The translations under genes and the position numbers were made by a program. A stretch of 26,274 nucleotides of DNA, from assembly GCA_964354485.1 (NCBI GenBank), contig CAYGZY010000119.1, positions 1 through 26,274 on the forward strand, written 5' to 3'. The stretch is from CAYGXH01 sp964354485. GTDB lineage: Bacteria; Bacteroidota; Ignavibacteria; UBA10030; SZUA-254. Positions 1 to 8,019 of the stretch are shown here, one piece after another. Numbering within the stretch: position 1 is the first letter of the stretch; each line of letters begins with the position of its first letter. The notes under the pieces were generated by a model. The model searched no databases, was not told where the DNA came from, and was given only the letters and a program-made list of their open reading frames with translations.

Positions 1-1847
1 CTGGTTCTGAAACGGTCGATCAAATCGATCAGAGGATCGTAATCCGTCCGTCTCTCATCAAAGATAATCATCCGACAGACTTCCTGCTTCTCTTTCGATA
101 TTTTGTACAGGGGGAGGATTTTCGATGCATGGACAATAGCTATGTCGAGACCATATTCAACCGCGTAGTGTAGGAACACACTGTTGAGGACTTTCCGCGC
201 ATCAGGTGGGAGGCCGAACGAGATATTGCTGATGCCGAGGCTTGTCTGCACCTTCGGAAATTCATTCTTCAGTGTTCTGATTGCCTCCAGCGTGTTTATG
301 CCGGCACGTCGGAATTCCTCGTCGCCCGATGCAAGAGTGAACGTGAGCGGATCGAAGATCAGGTTGTGCTCATCAAGATCGTACTGCTGAATTGCGATTG
401 AGTGGATGCGTCTTGCAACTTCAATTTTTCTTTCTACAGACTTCGCCATTCCTTGTTCATCAATCATCATCGCGATCACTGCAGCGCCGTATACACGGCA
501 CAGCCCCAACACTTTTCCCATTTTTTCCTCCCCCTCTTCCAGGTTGATCGAATTGATGATGGACTTCCCGGCAAGGACTTTCAGACTATTTTCGATCACG
601 AGAGGGTCAGTCGAATCGAGCATGAGCGGAGCGGTCGACTGTGTATTCAGCCGTGTTACGATCTCCCGCATATCCCGCATCTCATCCCGGTCAACGTATG
701 CCGTGCATACATCGAGTATGTGCGCGCCTCCCCGTATCTGCTCCTTTGCCATCTCAACTATACCTTCCCAATCATCGCGCATTAGCAATTCCCGGAACTG
801 CTTGCTGCCATTCGCATTCAGCCTCTCACCGACAAGAACGGGTGGCCGATCAATTCTGAGAGGAACAGTCTGGTAGGTACTCGAACAGCTCGAGAGGTAA
901 TTTCTGGGACGATCCTGAGGAGAAAGGCTGCCCACTGCCTTTACTAATTCACGGAGGTGCTCCTTCGTTGTTCCGCAACATCCTCCGGCAACGTTTACAC
1001 CCATGTCGATGACAAAATGAGACATGTATCTGACAAATTCGGATGCAGAAAGCGGGTAATGCGCCTCGCTGCCTACCGTTTCAGGAATACCAGCGTTCGG
1101 CATGACCATGATTGATTTTGAATTGTTCGCGTAGAGGTATCTTATACTCTCCGACATCTCTTTCGGTCCGGTTGCGCAGTTAATTCCGATTACATCGATG
1201 TCGAAGGGCTCAAGCGAAGTCAGGGCGGCTGATATCTCAGTCCCAAGGAGCATTGTACCACTCTGCTGCAGAGTCACAGAAACAATCACGGGTATTCGTC
1301 GCCTGGCTTCGGTAAAATATTTCATGATACCGGCCACAGCCGTCTTTGCCTGGAGAATATCCTGACATGTTTCTACGACGAGGAGATCCGCTCCGCCCTC
1401 TGCGAGGCCCTTTGCCTGAATGTAGTACCCCGAAACCATCTGATCGAAATCTGCCTGTCCTAGCGAAGGGAGTTTAGTAGTCGGGCCCATGGATCCTGCG
1501 ACATAGCGCGGTCGATCGTTCGAAGCATAACTGCGTGCGACGCGCCGAGCCAGAAGAGCTGCATTGTAGTTCAGATTGTATGCATCAGCGGCAAGACCGT
1601 ACTCATTCAGTACAATCGGGCTCGCTCCGAAGGTGTTTGTTTCCACGACATCACAACCTACCTCAAGAAAATCCGCATGAACCTTCTCGATTGCAGAAGG
1701 GTGTGAGACTACGAGGTACTCATTGCACCCCGCATATTTTTCACCTCCGTAATCGTCCGGAGTTAGATGCTGGGCCTGTATATTCGTACCCATCGCGCCA
1801 TCGAATACAATGATCTTTTCCCGCAACAGCGTCAGAAATGGTTTCAT
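1..1847 (-). CDS. metH: Cobalamin-dependent methionine synthase, N-terminal half (cut by window edge)
   Basis: Transfers a methyl group from 5-methyltetrahydrofolate via cobalamin to homocysteine, giving methionine in the cytoplasm. About 615 codons are visible from the ATG at 1847, roughly half of a typical MetH of about 1,200 residues; the rest lies beyond base 1. Residues 1 to about 305 are the homocysteine S-methyltransferase domain (DGAMGTNIQ, ETNTFGAS). Its zinc ligands are visible: Cys224 in GINCATG and Cys290/Cys291 in GGCCGTT. From about residue 310 a pterin-binding (DHPS-like) domain follows (VGERLNANGSK, LMLDSTDP, NSINLEEGE). The cobalamin-binding and reactivation domains would be in the missing part. 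The gene lies 86 bp downstream of a thioredoxin-like gene on the same strand. No strong ribosome binding site precedes the ATG. The family call is secure from the zinc motifs and domain order. Confidence 0.96.
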   Translation of the reverse strand, partial: MKPFLTLLREKIIVFDGAMGTNIQAQHLTPDDYGGEKYAGCNEYLVVSHPSAIEKVHADFLEVGCDVVETNTFGASPIVLNEYGLAADAYNLNYNAALLARRVARSYASNDRPRYVAGSMGPTTKLPSLGQADFDQMVSGYYIQAKGLAEGGADLLVVETCQDILQAKTAVAGIMKYFTEARRRIPVIVSVTLQQSGTMLLGTEISAALTSLEPFDIDVIGINCATGPKEMSESIRYLYANNSKSIMVMPNAGIPETVGSEAHYPLSASEFVRYMSHFVIDMGVNVAGGCCGTTKEHLRELVKAVGSLSPQDRPRNYLSSCSSTYQTVPLRIDRPPVLVGERLNANGSKQFRELLMRDDWEGIVEMAKEQIRGGAHILDVCTAYVDRDEMRDMREIVTRLNTQSTAPLMLDSTDPLVIENSLKVLAGKSIINSINLEEGEEKMGKVLGLCRVYGAAVIAMMIDEQGMAKSVERKIEVARRIHSIAIQQYDLDEHNLIFDPLTFTLASGDEEFRRAGINTLEAIRTLKNEFPKVQTSLGISNISFGLPPDARKVLNSVFLHYAVEYGLDIAIVHASKILPLYKISKEKQEVCRMIIFDERRTDYDPLIDLIDRFRT

Positions 1848-1933
1848 AGGATTTAAGGCAGACAAGAAGAGCGATCGGATTTAGGTTCCAGCCGTGTTCA
1901 CCAGCCGCTCTCTAAGCGAACATCTTTCTCCTT
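1848..1933 (-). promoter_or_regulatory. Short structured leader of metH with a three-codon ORF
   Basis: The 86 bp between the thioredoxin-like gene and metH can fold on the minus strand: AGAGCG (1911-1906) pairs with CGCTCT (1873-1868), enclosing about 32 nt. Within it, CCAGCCG occurs twice on the plus strand (1888-1894 and 1901-1907). A good Shine-Dalgarno sequence AAAGGAG (1934-1928) precedes ATG TTC GCT TAG (1923-1912), a potential Met-Phe-Ala leader peptide. It resembles an attenuator or riboswitch-like leader, and control of a methionine gene would fit. I cannot match it convincingly to SAM, SAH, cobalamin or T-box consensus sequences. The fold is seen; the function is inferred. Confidence 0.35.
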
Positions 1934-2953
1934 TCAGGTATCCGCAATCAATTCATAAATGACAGACGTGACAAACGACAATCCGTACACTGCAAAGCCG
2001 TTAGAACGCGATAATAACCTAAGCTTATGCTCTCCAAATTCCCTGTTTTTAACGATGCTGAATAACCGGGCTTCATCGACGATAAGATAACTTCGACCCT
2101 GTTCATCAAAACGAATGTCATTCCCGGCATCCGCTTTCTGCAGGTAGCCGCCGTCCTGTTCAACGAAAACCTGAAATCCCTTCTCACCTTCCGGTTTAAT
2201 GACACCGGCTACTTCCTTCGCCTGATAGAGAACGGTTAGATAACCTCCGTGCGGATCCTCCGTATTCAACTGCAGGTAATTCCTGTCGCTGAACCAATCA
2301 CCGGAAATATAGACTCTCCCCTCGACATAATATCCGGGATCTTCGTAATGGACTGTAGATTCCGGCGAGAATCCTTCTCTATTCCCGATTGTTCCACGCT
2401 GCCAGCCCGTGAGGATTTCCGGTGTTTCACGAAAACAGATCGCACCCGGACGATCAGATTCGCGCAAAGGTTCCATAACGATCGGAACTTCATCAAGATA
2501 TCCCGCATTTGTAAGGAGCGATTGTATTGCATGTTCAAAATTCTGATACTGCCCCTCCCCCGCATGCATGTAGCGGATGTAACCATATTTATCAACAAGA
2601 CATTTCGTAGGTCGCACCATGCATCGGAAAGCATTCCAGACTAAATAATCGTTATCCATAACAACGGGATACTGTATACCGAGTGAATCCACCGCCTTTC
2701 GCACCCGCACGGGATCACGTGCGAACGGAAACTGTGGTGTATGCACAGAAACCATGATCAGTCCCTCTTCGATATATCTCTTGTGCCATTCTTTTAGATA
2801 TGGCACAGCGCGCAAACACCGGAGGCATGTATAATCCCAGAAATCGATGAGTATAACATATCCCCGCGATGCTGCGATCGGTATGGGATCGGCATTAAGC
2901 CAGTAATCACCGTAAATTTCAGGTACCCGAAATTGCTGAGGCAGTATTTCCAT
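1934..2953 (-). CDS. Thioredoxin/TlpA-like protein with DipZ-type C-terminal domain
   Basis: 339 residues. Residues 1 to about 150 form a redoxin/thioredoxin-like fold (VILIDFWDYTCLRCLRAVP) with an active-site CxxC, Cys43-Leu-Arg-Cys46, and a cis-Pro region (MVRPTKCLVD) near residues 112-120 with an extra Cys. Residues from about 175 to 339 are beta-rich (YYVEGRVYISGDW, GGYLTVLYQAKEV) and resemble the carbohydrate-binding-module-like domain at the C-terminus of DipZ proteins. Unlike DipZ there is no CcdA membrane part, and no signal peptide is visible at the N-terminus, so a cytoplasmic place is likely unless the start is misplaced. It may be a thiol oxidoreductase or peroxidase-like protein; the substrate is unknown. 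It is followed by metH on the same strand and may be co-transcribed with it. Confidence 0.8.
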   Translation of the reverse strand: MEILPQQFRVPEIYGDYWLNADPIPIAASRGYVILIDFWDYTCLRCLRAVPYLKEWHKRYIEEGLIMVSVHTPQFPFARDPVRVRKAVDSLGIQYPVVMDNDYLVWNAFRCMVRPTKCLVDKYGYIRYMHAGEGQYQNFEHAIQSLLTNAGYLDEVPIVMEPLRESDRPGAICFRETPEILTGWQRGTIGNREGFSPESTVHYEDPGYYVEGRVYISGDWFSDRNYLQLNTEDPHGGYLTVLYQAKEVAGVIKPEGEKGFQVFVEQDGGYLQKADAGNDIRFDEQGRSYLIVDEARLFSIVKNREFGEHKLRLLSRSNGFAVYGLSFVTSVIYELIADT

Positions 2954-3089
2954 ATTTAGTAATAACTATCGATAAAAATATAGATAAATCACTGAGGAGA
3001 AGCAAACACGGCATGCATGACCGGAGAAATAAGTCGGTCTGGATGAGATCTATGTCGTTCTACAGACATGTGTTAATATCGGCTTCCGG

Positions 3090-3788
3090 TCATTTTTTTG
3101 AGGATGCTTTTCTCTTCCCGTCGACGATAACGACAAATTCTCCCTTCAGATGTATTCTGCTGATCTGTTCGTAAAGTTCATCCGGCCAACCGCGTAACAC
3201 CTGTTCATCAGGAAGGGTGAGGTTAAACGCAACCGCTATTTGCCGATCACGGTTAAAAACAACCGCCAAATCGTGTATAAGTCCGGCAAGACGGTACGGA
3301 GTATCCATATATATCATGACACGCGGTTCATTTCGCAGTTGCAGGAGTTCGGACTTCCGCTTTTCGGACTTTTGTGACAAAAATCCGCAGAATACGAATT
3401 CATCGATGAAAAAACCGCTCAGCACCAAGGCAGGCACAAGCGACGAAACGCCCGGAATCGGGACGATGCGAATGCCTCTATCGATAGCCATCTTCACGAG
3501 AATTTTCCCCGGATCCGAAAAAACAGGCGTTCCGGCATCTGAAATGAGAGCGATGTTTTTACTGTCGTTGAGGTATTGAACTATCACACCCGACATTTCT
3601 GCCTCATTGTGCTCATTGAGGGCTTCGCAAAGCTTGTCTTGTAATGCGTGAAGGGCAAGGAACCTATGTCCGACTTTTCTCTCCTCGTATACTACTATAT
3701 CGGCTTCTTTCAGTATTTTCAACGCACGGAAAGTAATATCATCTTCGTCTCCGATCGGAATTGAAACAAGGTATAGCGTACCACTCAT
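3090..3788 (-). CDS. rsmI: RsmI-family SAM-dependent methyltransferase (16S rRNA C1402 2'-O)
   Basis: 232 residues of the tetrapyrrole-methylase fold. RsmI methylates the ribose of C1402 in 16S rRNA using SAM. Visible motifs are GTLYLVSIPIG at the N-terminus and ISDAGTPVFSDPG at residues 82-94, the family's SAM-binding loop, followed by IVPIPGVSSLVPAL. The start is set at 3788, where ATGA overlaps the stop of the upstream AI-2E gene by 4 bp; an in-frame start 48 bp further up would lie inside that gene. It is shorter than the usual RsmI of about 280 residues, and the normally conserved EDTR segment reads YEERKVGHRFL here, so it may be a paralog with a different target. It is the last gene of the dut > AI-2E > rsmI run. 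Confidence 0.82.
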   Translation of the reverse strand: MSGTLYLVSIPIGDEDDITFRALKILKEADIVVYEERKVGHRFLALHALQDKLCEALNEHNEAEMSGVIVQYLNDSKNIALISDAGTPVFSDPGKILVKMAIDRGIRIVPIPGVSSLVPALVLSGFFIDEFVFCGFLSQKSEKRKSELLQLRNEPRVMIYMDTPYRLAGLIHDLAVVFNRDRQIAVAFNLTLPDEQVLRGWPDELYEQISRIHLKGEFVVIVDGKRKASSKK

Positions 3789-5026
3789 GTAATGACACCG
3801 TGTGACGATTCGCCTGAGATAGACCGCTCTTTCCATAAATCCATCGTCGCGACGAGAACGGCCGTCAGTGGTACGGCAATAAGGAGTCCTACAAATCCAA
3901 GAAAATATCCGAAAACAAAGAGGGAGATCATGAGCAGGACCGGGTGAAGACCGACTTTTTTACCGATGATCTTCGGAGCGAGGATCGAATTTTCAACAAT
4001 TTTCTGTGCAGCATACATGATAATCACACCGGTTACTTTTACTATTACGGGATCGCCGCTGAAACACGCTACGATCGTAGCAACCGCCAGACTGATTATC
4101 AAGCCGACGTACGGGATGAAATCCAGCAAAGCGGTCATGATACCGAGGACGATCGCATAATGAACCCCCAGGAGAGAAAGTACAACCGTGGATATGATAC
4201 CCTGGATGATTGCCACGACCATTGCTCCCCGAAAATATTGACCCAGTACTCCGTCGATTTTCTGAAAGTAGGATCGGAACGCAGACCGGCGTGATTCTGG
4301 AACGAGCGATGTAATTGTACCGGTGACCTTTGGAAAATCTTTGAGGAGGTAAAACGTTACGAATGGAACCAGTATAATGTTGAGAATCTGCACAACGATC
4401 GACGAAATATTTGATAATAAATTTGACGCTCCCTCTAGAAGCGCGGCAAGAACCGATTCCACCCCCGAAGGTATATGCTTTTCGAGTGTTTCGCTTATCG
4501 ATTCCGTTGGAATCCCCCACTCTTTCAGAATATTGAAGAGTGTTCCATCTCTGAGCGAATCAATGGACCGGTTTGCAAATGAAGATATCTCCTCTACTAT
4601 ACCCTGAAACTGCACGAACACCACTGGCATGACGATGATGAAAAACCACATTGTGAGTCCGGCTGCAGCAGCGATGATAACAAGTGCAGACAACCACCGT
4701 GGTATGTGCTTCCGCTCGAGCCGATTCACCATCGGATTCAGGATGTAGGCAAGGAGGAACGAAACAACGAAAGGCGTGAGGACGCCAATGAGCGTATCGA
4801 AGAACCACACGCAGAAAAGAAATACGGAGAGCCACAGAAGACGATTTAACAGGCGATTCTCACGGAATGGATAGAGTATAAAAACCAGACCTGCAAAAAT
4901 GACTACCGGTGAGAGCGACGGCAGGATGAGGTACACCATGAGAAGAAGCAGAGCGGCGCCGATGATAAAGGCAAATACGACAGTGACATTCCACTGTGTG
5001 TCTTTCTGTCTATTTTCACCTTGCAT
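3785..5026 (-). CDS. AI-2E family transporter (PerM/TqsA-like inner-membrane permease)
   Basis: 413 residues, about eight membrane segments. After a short polar N-terminus come hydrophobic helices, the family's FLLAYILNPMVNRLE segment, a soluble stretch (about residues 155-220) between membrane helices, then GQYFRGAMVVAIIQGI, DFIPYVGLI and GLHPVLLMISLFVFGYFLGF, all typical of AI-2E/UPF0118 exporters. The family name comes from autoinducer-2 export in E. coli TqsA, but most members have unknown substrates and some act as ion antiporters. The start at 5026 lies 7 bp after the dut stop; the longer frame would run into dut. The stop overlaps the rsmI start by 4 bp, so translational coupling is likely. 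The family is certain, the substrate not. Confidence 0.9.
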   Translation of the reverse strand: MQGENRQKDTQWNVTVVFAFIIGAALLLLMVYLILPSLSPVVIFAGLVFILYPFRENRLLNRLLWLSVFLFCVWFFDTLIGVLTPFVVSFLLAYILNPMVNRLERKHIPRWLSALVIIAAAAGLTMWFFIIVMPVVFVQFQGIVEEISSFANRSIDSLRDGTLFNILKEWGIPTESISETLEKHIPSGVESVLAALLEGASNLLSNISSIVVQILNIILVPFVTFYLLKDFPKVTGTITSLVPESRRSAFRSYFQKIDGVLGQYFRGAMVVAIIQGIISTVVLSLLGVHYAIVLGIMTALLDFIPYVGLIISLAVATIVACFSGDPVIVKVTGVIIMYAAQKIVENSILAPKIIGKKVGLHPVLLMISLFVFGYFLGFVGLLIAVPLTAVLVATMDLWKERSISGESSHGVIT

Positions 5027-5033
5027 AATCTTT

Positions 5034-5492
5034 TTATTTCCCCGTATGTCCGAATCCCCCTGCACCGCGCTCAGTCCGTGCGAGATCAGGTACTTCCTGC
5101 CATTCAGCCTGCACGACAGGAGCAATTACCATCTGCGCGATTCTATCTCCTCTACGGATGAGAAAGTCGCTCCCGCCGAAATTCGAAAGGATGATTCTTA
5201 CCTCCCCCCTGTAATCCGAATCGATAGTGCCGGGAGAATTAAGAACGGTGATCCCCTGCTTAAACGCTAAACCGCTTCTTGGCCTGATCTGAGCCTCATA
5301 ACCGTGCGGGACTTCAATTGAAAATCCGGTCGGTACCAATACTGTTTCGCCATGCTTGACCGCAATTTCCTTTTCAACCGCAGCACATATATCCATTCCC
5401 GATGAATCGGTTGTCGCGTATGACGGCAGTGGTATGTCTGAGATTCCGGGATTCGTACGTGATATTCTGATATTTATTTTTTTATGCGACAT
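5034..5492 (-). CDS. dut: Deoxyuridine 5'-triphosphate nucleotidohydrolase (dUTPase)
   Basis: Hydrolyses dUTP to dUMP and pyrophosphate, keeping uracil out of DNA and feeding dTMP synthesis. It is 152 residues, the usual size for a homotrimeric dUTPase. All five motifs are visible in order: SSGMDICA (1), RPRSGLA (2), GTIDSDYRGEV with the catalytic Asp (3), RRGDRIAQMV (4) and the C-terminal arm RGAGGFGHTGK (5), where the family usually has GFGSTG. It is the first gene of a minus-strand run with the AI-2E permease and rsmI, and is divergent from the plus-strand 5649-7955 genes across a 156-bp AT-rich gap that should hold promoters for both sides. The gap shows no motif I can assign with confidence. 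Confidence 0.97.
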   Translation of the reverse strand: MSHKKINIRISRTNPGISDIPLPSYATTDSSGMDICAAVEKEIAVKHGETVLVPTGFSIEVPHGYEAQIRPRSGLAFKQGITVLNSPGTIDSDYRGEVRIILSNFGGSDFLIRRGDRIAQMVIAPVVQAEWQEVPDLARTERGAGGFGHTGK

Positions 5493-5648
5493 AGTATGTA
5501 CGTAAGATTGTGTAAATATAAATAAATTTATGGTGAAAACATATAAAATATTTTACTGGCAAGTGACAAATAAAGTGGATTTATTCTCGTATTTCCCTAT
5601 ATTCCTAAATAATGTACCCGAATACGTCACCATATTATTCATCCGATA

Positions 5649-6029
5649 ATGAAGAGACGTGCTTATCTCATCGTTGTTTTTAAAAAGTTAAAATCTATCC
5701 TTAAAGAATATGAATCACAACTAACGGTGAGGGCGGATTTCGATTCGCGGTATGAACTGTGGTCTAAGAAAGATGTAATAATAGGAGGGGAAAAACGCAA
5801 AGAAGTACTTTTCACTGCCCTGATTATTCAGAGTTCGTACGTCGGTTTTTATTTCATGCCCGTATATACAAACCGGGACCTAAAAAAGGTATTCGGACCC
5901 GAGCTCCTAGCAACTCTCAAGGGGAAGTCGTGCTTCCATATAAAAAAAGTTGATGCTATCCTCCTGAGACAGATTAAATCTGCATTGAAAAAAGGATTCT
6001 CCGAATATAAAAAGAACGGCTGGATTTAA
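5649..6029 (+). CDS. DUF1801-family protein
   Basis: 126 residues. The sequence pattern matches small DUF1801-type proteins of unknown function: FKKLKSILKEYESQL at the start, a beta-rich core (VLFTALIIQSSYVGFYFMPVY), then LKGKSCFHIKKVD and a terminal helix ending in GFSEYKKNGWI. No signal peptide, membrane helix or metal site is evident. The chosen ATG has no clear ribosome binding site, so the true start could lie a few codons downstream. It sits 17 bp ahead of nrfH on the same strand and may be carried on the nrf transcript, although nothing in the sequence ties it to nitrite reduction. Confidence 0.75.
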   Translation: MKRRAYLIVVFKKLKSILKEYESQLTVRADFDSRYELWSKKDVIIGGEKRKEVLFTALIIQSSYVGFYFMPVYTNRDLKKVFGPELLATLKGKSCFHIKKVDAILLRQIKSALKKGFSEYKKNGWI

Positions 6030-6046
6030 AATTTAAAGAAGGACTC

Positions 6047-6517
6047 TTGGAAACGGAACAATATTCTCACACAAGGACGAACATCCTTATCCTCATAGCC
6101 GTAATTTTTACCGGGCTGACTCTCGGGATCGGGACCTATACTTTCATCTATGCGAAAGGTGGTTCGTACTTGACCAACGACCCGAATGCTTGCAACAACT
6201 GTCATGTGATGAACGATCACTTTGAGAGCTGGATAAAATCAAGTCATCACGCCGTTGCGGTATGCAACGATTGCCATACGCCGGAAGGTTTTTTCCCGAA
6301 ATACTTCACGAAAGCTTCAAACGGTTTCTGGCATTCATGGGGATTTACCACGGGAATATTTCCCGATCCGCTGCAGATTAAGAAGAGCAACAGGGAAATC
6401 ACACAGGAATCATGCCGTAAATGTCACCGGGAAATGGTTGAAGCGATTGAGGGAGAAAATACAAAACAAGAAAATTTATCATGCGTACCCTGTCACCAAT
6501 ACGTCGGACATCAGTAA
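6047..6517 (+). CDS. nrfH: Cytochrome c nitrite reductase small subunit NrfH
   Basis: Membrane-anchored tetraheme cytochrome of the NapC/NirT family. It takes electrons from menaquinol and passes them to NrfA at the outer face of the inner membrane. 156 residues. One N-terminal membrane helix (about 12-34) is followed by four heme motifs: CNNCH (49-53), CNDCH (73-77), CRKCH (123-127) and CVPCH (146-150). Met55, two residues after the first heme His, matches the unusual Met ligand known from NrfH. The start is TTG at 6047; GAAGGA at 6038-6043 sits just upstream at a suitable distance and no in-frame ATG fits better. nrfA follows after 22 bp, forming the usual nrfHA pair. Confidence 0.96.
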   Translation: METEQYSHTRTNILILIAVIFTGLTLGIGTYTFIYAKGGSYLTNDPNACNNCHVMNDHFESWIKSSHHAVAVCNDCHTPEGFFPKYFTKASNGFWHSWGFTTGIFPDPLQIKKSNREITQESCRKCHREMVEAIEGENTKQENLSCVPCHQYVGHQ

Positions 6518-6539
6518 CTAACTTGTAAGGATCAATACC

Positions 6540-7955
6540 ATGATTTCAACGGGATCACAAGGATCTGAACAGCAACGGGAAAAAAATAAAAAACGCGGAT
6601 ACCGCTTCTACATTCTCACCGCAGCGGTCCTCGCGGTTATCACATTCGGTCTTATAATGCTTCTCGTGACCATCGTTGAGCACAAACAAGAAGCTCGAAA
6701 TCCCTTCTTTCGGGTAGTCGACCTGACCGACACGACCGAAGATCCGGCTATCTGGGGAAAGAACTTTCCTCTGCAGTACGACGACTACCTGAAAACGACC
6801 GATCAGATTCGAACCCGTTATGGGGGCAGCGAAGCTATCCCAAGAACACCGACCAACGCGGATCCCCGGTCAATCGTGGCACAATCCAAGCTTGAGAAGG
6901 ATCCGCGATTGAAAACCATATGGGCCGGTTATGCATTTGCCCGCGATTTCCGGGAAGAAAGAGGTCATGCGTTCATGCTCGACGATCAGACATTCACGGA
7001 ACGACAGATTGCTGTGAAGCAGCCGGGAACCTGCATGCAATGTCATGCTTCTATATATGTCCCTTTGAAAAAACTCGGGGGCGGCGACCTCCTTAAAGGT
7101 TTTGAAGTAATGAACAGCATGCCGTACGCTGAAGCCCGTAAGCACGTCACACGATCGATTGCATGCATCGACTGTCATGATCCGTTAACAATGCAGCTTC
7201 GTGTGACACGCCCCGCGTTCATGGAAGGCATCCGCAAGGTAAAAGAAACTCAGGGAATTAAGGACTACGAAGTGAACAGCATGGCGACCAGGCAGGAAAT
7301 GAGGATATACGTCTGCGGTCAGTGTCATGTTGAGTATTATTTTAGGGGTCCGGAGAAACGCCTCGTCTTTCCCTGGCAGAAAGGATTGATCGTCGACAGC
7401 ATTCTCGCGTACTATGATGCCGTCTCACACAAAGACTGGACCCACGCAGAAACCGGTGCAGATGTTCTGAAAGCACAACACCCCGAATTTGAATTATGGA
7501 ATCAGGGAATCCATGCCCGGTCGGGAGTCGCGTGTCCCGACTGTCATATGCCATACAAACGTGAAGGCGCATTCAAGATAAGTGATCACCACGTTCGAAG
7601 TCCTCTTCTTAACATCAACAAGGCATGTCAGACCTGCCACAAGTGGCCCGAAGAAGAATTAAAATTCCGCGTTGAAACGATTCAGGATCGAACCTTCGGG
7701 CTTCGCGAATTAGCGATGGATGCGCTCACAGAACTCATATCCGACATCAAGATACATCGAAGTCAGGGTGCATCCGATAAAACCATCGCGGAGTCGCGGA
7801 GGTACCAGCGAAAAGCGCAGTTCTTATTCGATTTTGTGGAAGCGGAGAATTCAATGGGATTCCACGCACCGCAGGAAGCCGCTCGAATACTTGGTGAATC
7901 GATCAACTTCAGCCGAAAGGGTCAGGTATCCCTCCTGAATGTCCGTGTAAAATGA
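6540..7955 (+). CDS. nrfA: Cytochrome c nitrite reductase catalytic subunit NrfA (CxxCH type)
   Basis: Reduces nitrite to ammonium with six electrons in the periplasm. 471 residues with an N-terminal hydrophobic signal or anchor (about 22-47). Five heme motifs are visible: CMQCH (165-169), CIDCH (209-213), CGQCH (259-263), CPDCH (332-336) and CQTCH (363-367). The first, expected to be the catalytic heme, has His where most NrfA proteins have Lys (CxxCK). Other family marks are CGQCHVEYYF with the active-site Tyr region, VFPWQKG, and HPEFELWNQGIH with the active-site His (325), followed by a late His pair near 350 (SDHHV). TAAGGA at 6526-6531 precedes the ATG. The heme spacing and active-site blocks make NrfA much more likely than another multiheme cytochrome. 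No dedicated nrf heme lyase gene is in view. Confidence 0.95.
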   Translation: MISTGSQGSEQQREKNKKRGYRFYILTAAVLAVITFGLIMLLVTIVEHKQEARNPFFRVVDLTDTTEDPAIWGKNFPLQYDDYLKTTDQIRTRYGGSEAIPRTPTNADPRSIVAQSKLEKDPRLKTIWAGYAFARDFREERGHAFMLDDQTFTERQIAVKQPGTCMQCHASIYVPLKKLGGGDLLKGFEVMNSMPYAEARKHVTRSIACIDCHDPLTMQLRVTRPAFMEGIRKVKETQGIKDYEVNSMATRQEMRIYVCGQCHVEYYFRGPEKRLVFPWQKGLIVDSILAYYDAVSHKDWTHAETGADVLKAQHPEFELWNQGIHARSGVACPDCHMPYKREGAFKISDHHVRSPLLNINKACQTCHKWPEEELKFRVETIQDRTFGLRELAMDALTELISDIKIHRSQGASDKTIAESRRYQRKAQFLFDFVEAENSMGFHAPQEAARILGESINFSRKGQVSLLNVRVK

Positions 7956-7979
7956 TTATTAAATCTGTAAAAGGTAAGC

Positions 7980-8010
7980 AATGAAGCCAACTTCCTCAGT
8001 TGGCTTCATT
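7980..8010. terminator. Bidirectional hairpin between nrfA and the DUF6580 gene
   Basis: AATGAAGCCAACT (7980-7992) and AGTTGGCTTCATT (7998-8010) form a perfect 13-bp stem with a 5-nt loop. It lies 24 bp after the nrfA stop and 9 bp from the stop of the convergent gene, as expected for a shared terminator. The T tract is weak on both strands, so it may act partly by other means such as blocking 3' exonucleases. Confidence 0.8.
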
Positions 8011-8019
8011 AGTTCAGAA

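Noticed and set aside
402..876. Plus-strand open frames opposite metH
   Set aside because: The minus strand encodes the conserved MetH pterin-binding region; these frames are shadows with low-complexity, Ser/Arg/His-rich translations.
1848..1933. T-box leader ahead of metH
   Set aside because: GGCTGGAACC resembles the T-box core GGGTGGNACC, but no specifier stem, anti-terminator or terminator can be drawn in 86 bp.
3018..3092. Inverted repeat TGACCGGA/TCCGGTCA as a terminator for rsmI
   Set aside because: The 8-bp arms are 59 bp apart, one overlaps the stop codon, and no T run follows. It may be chance.
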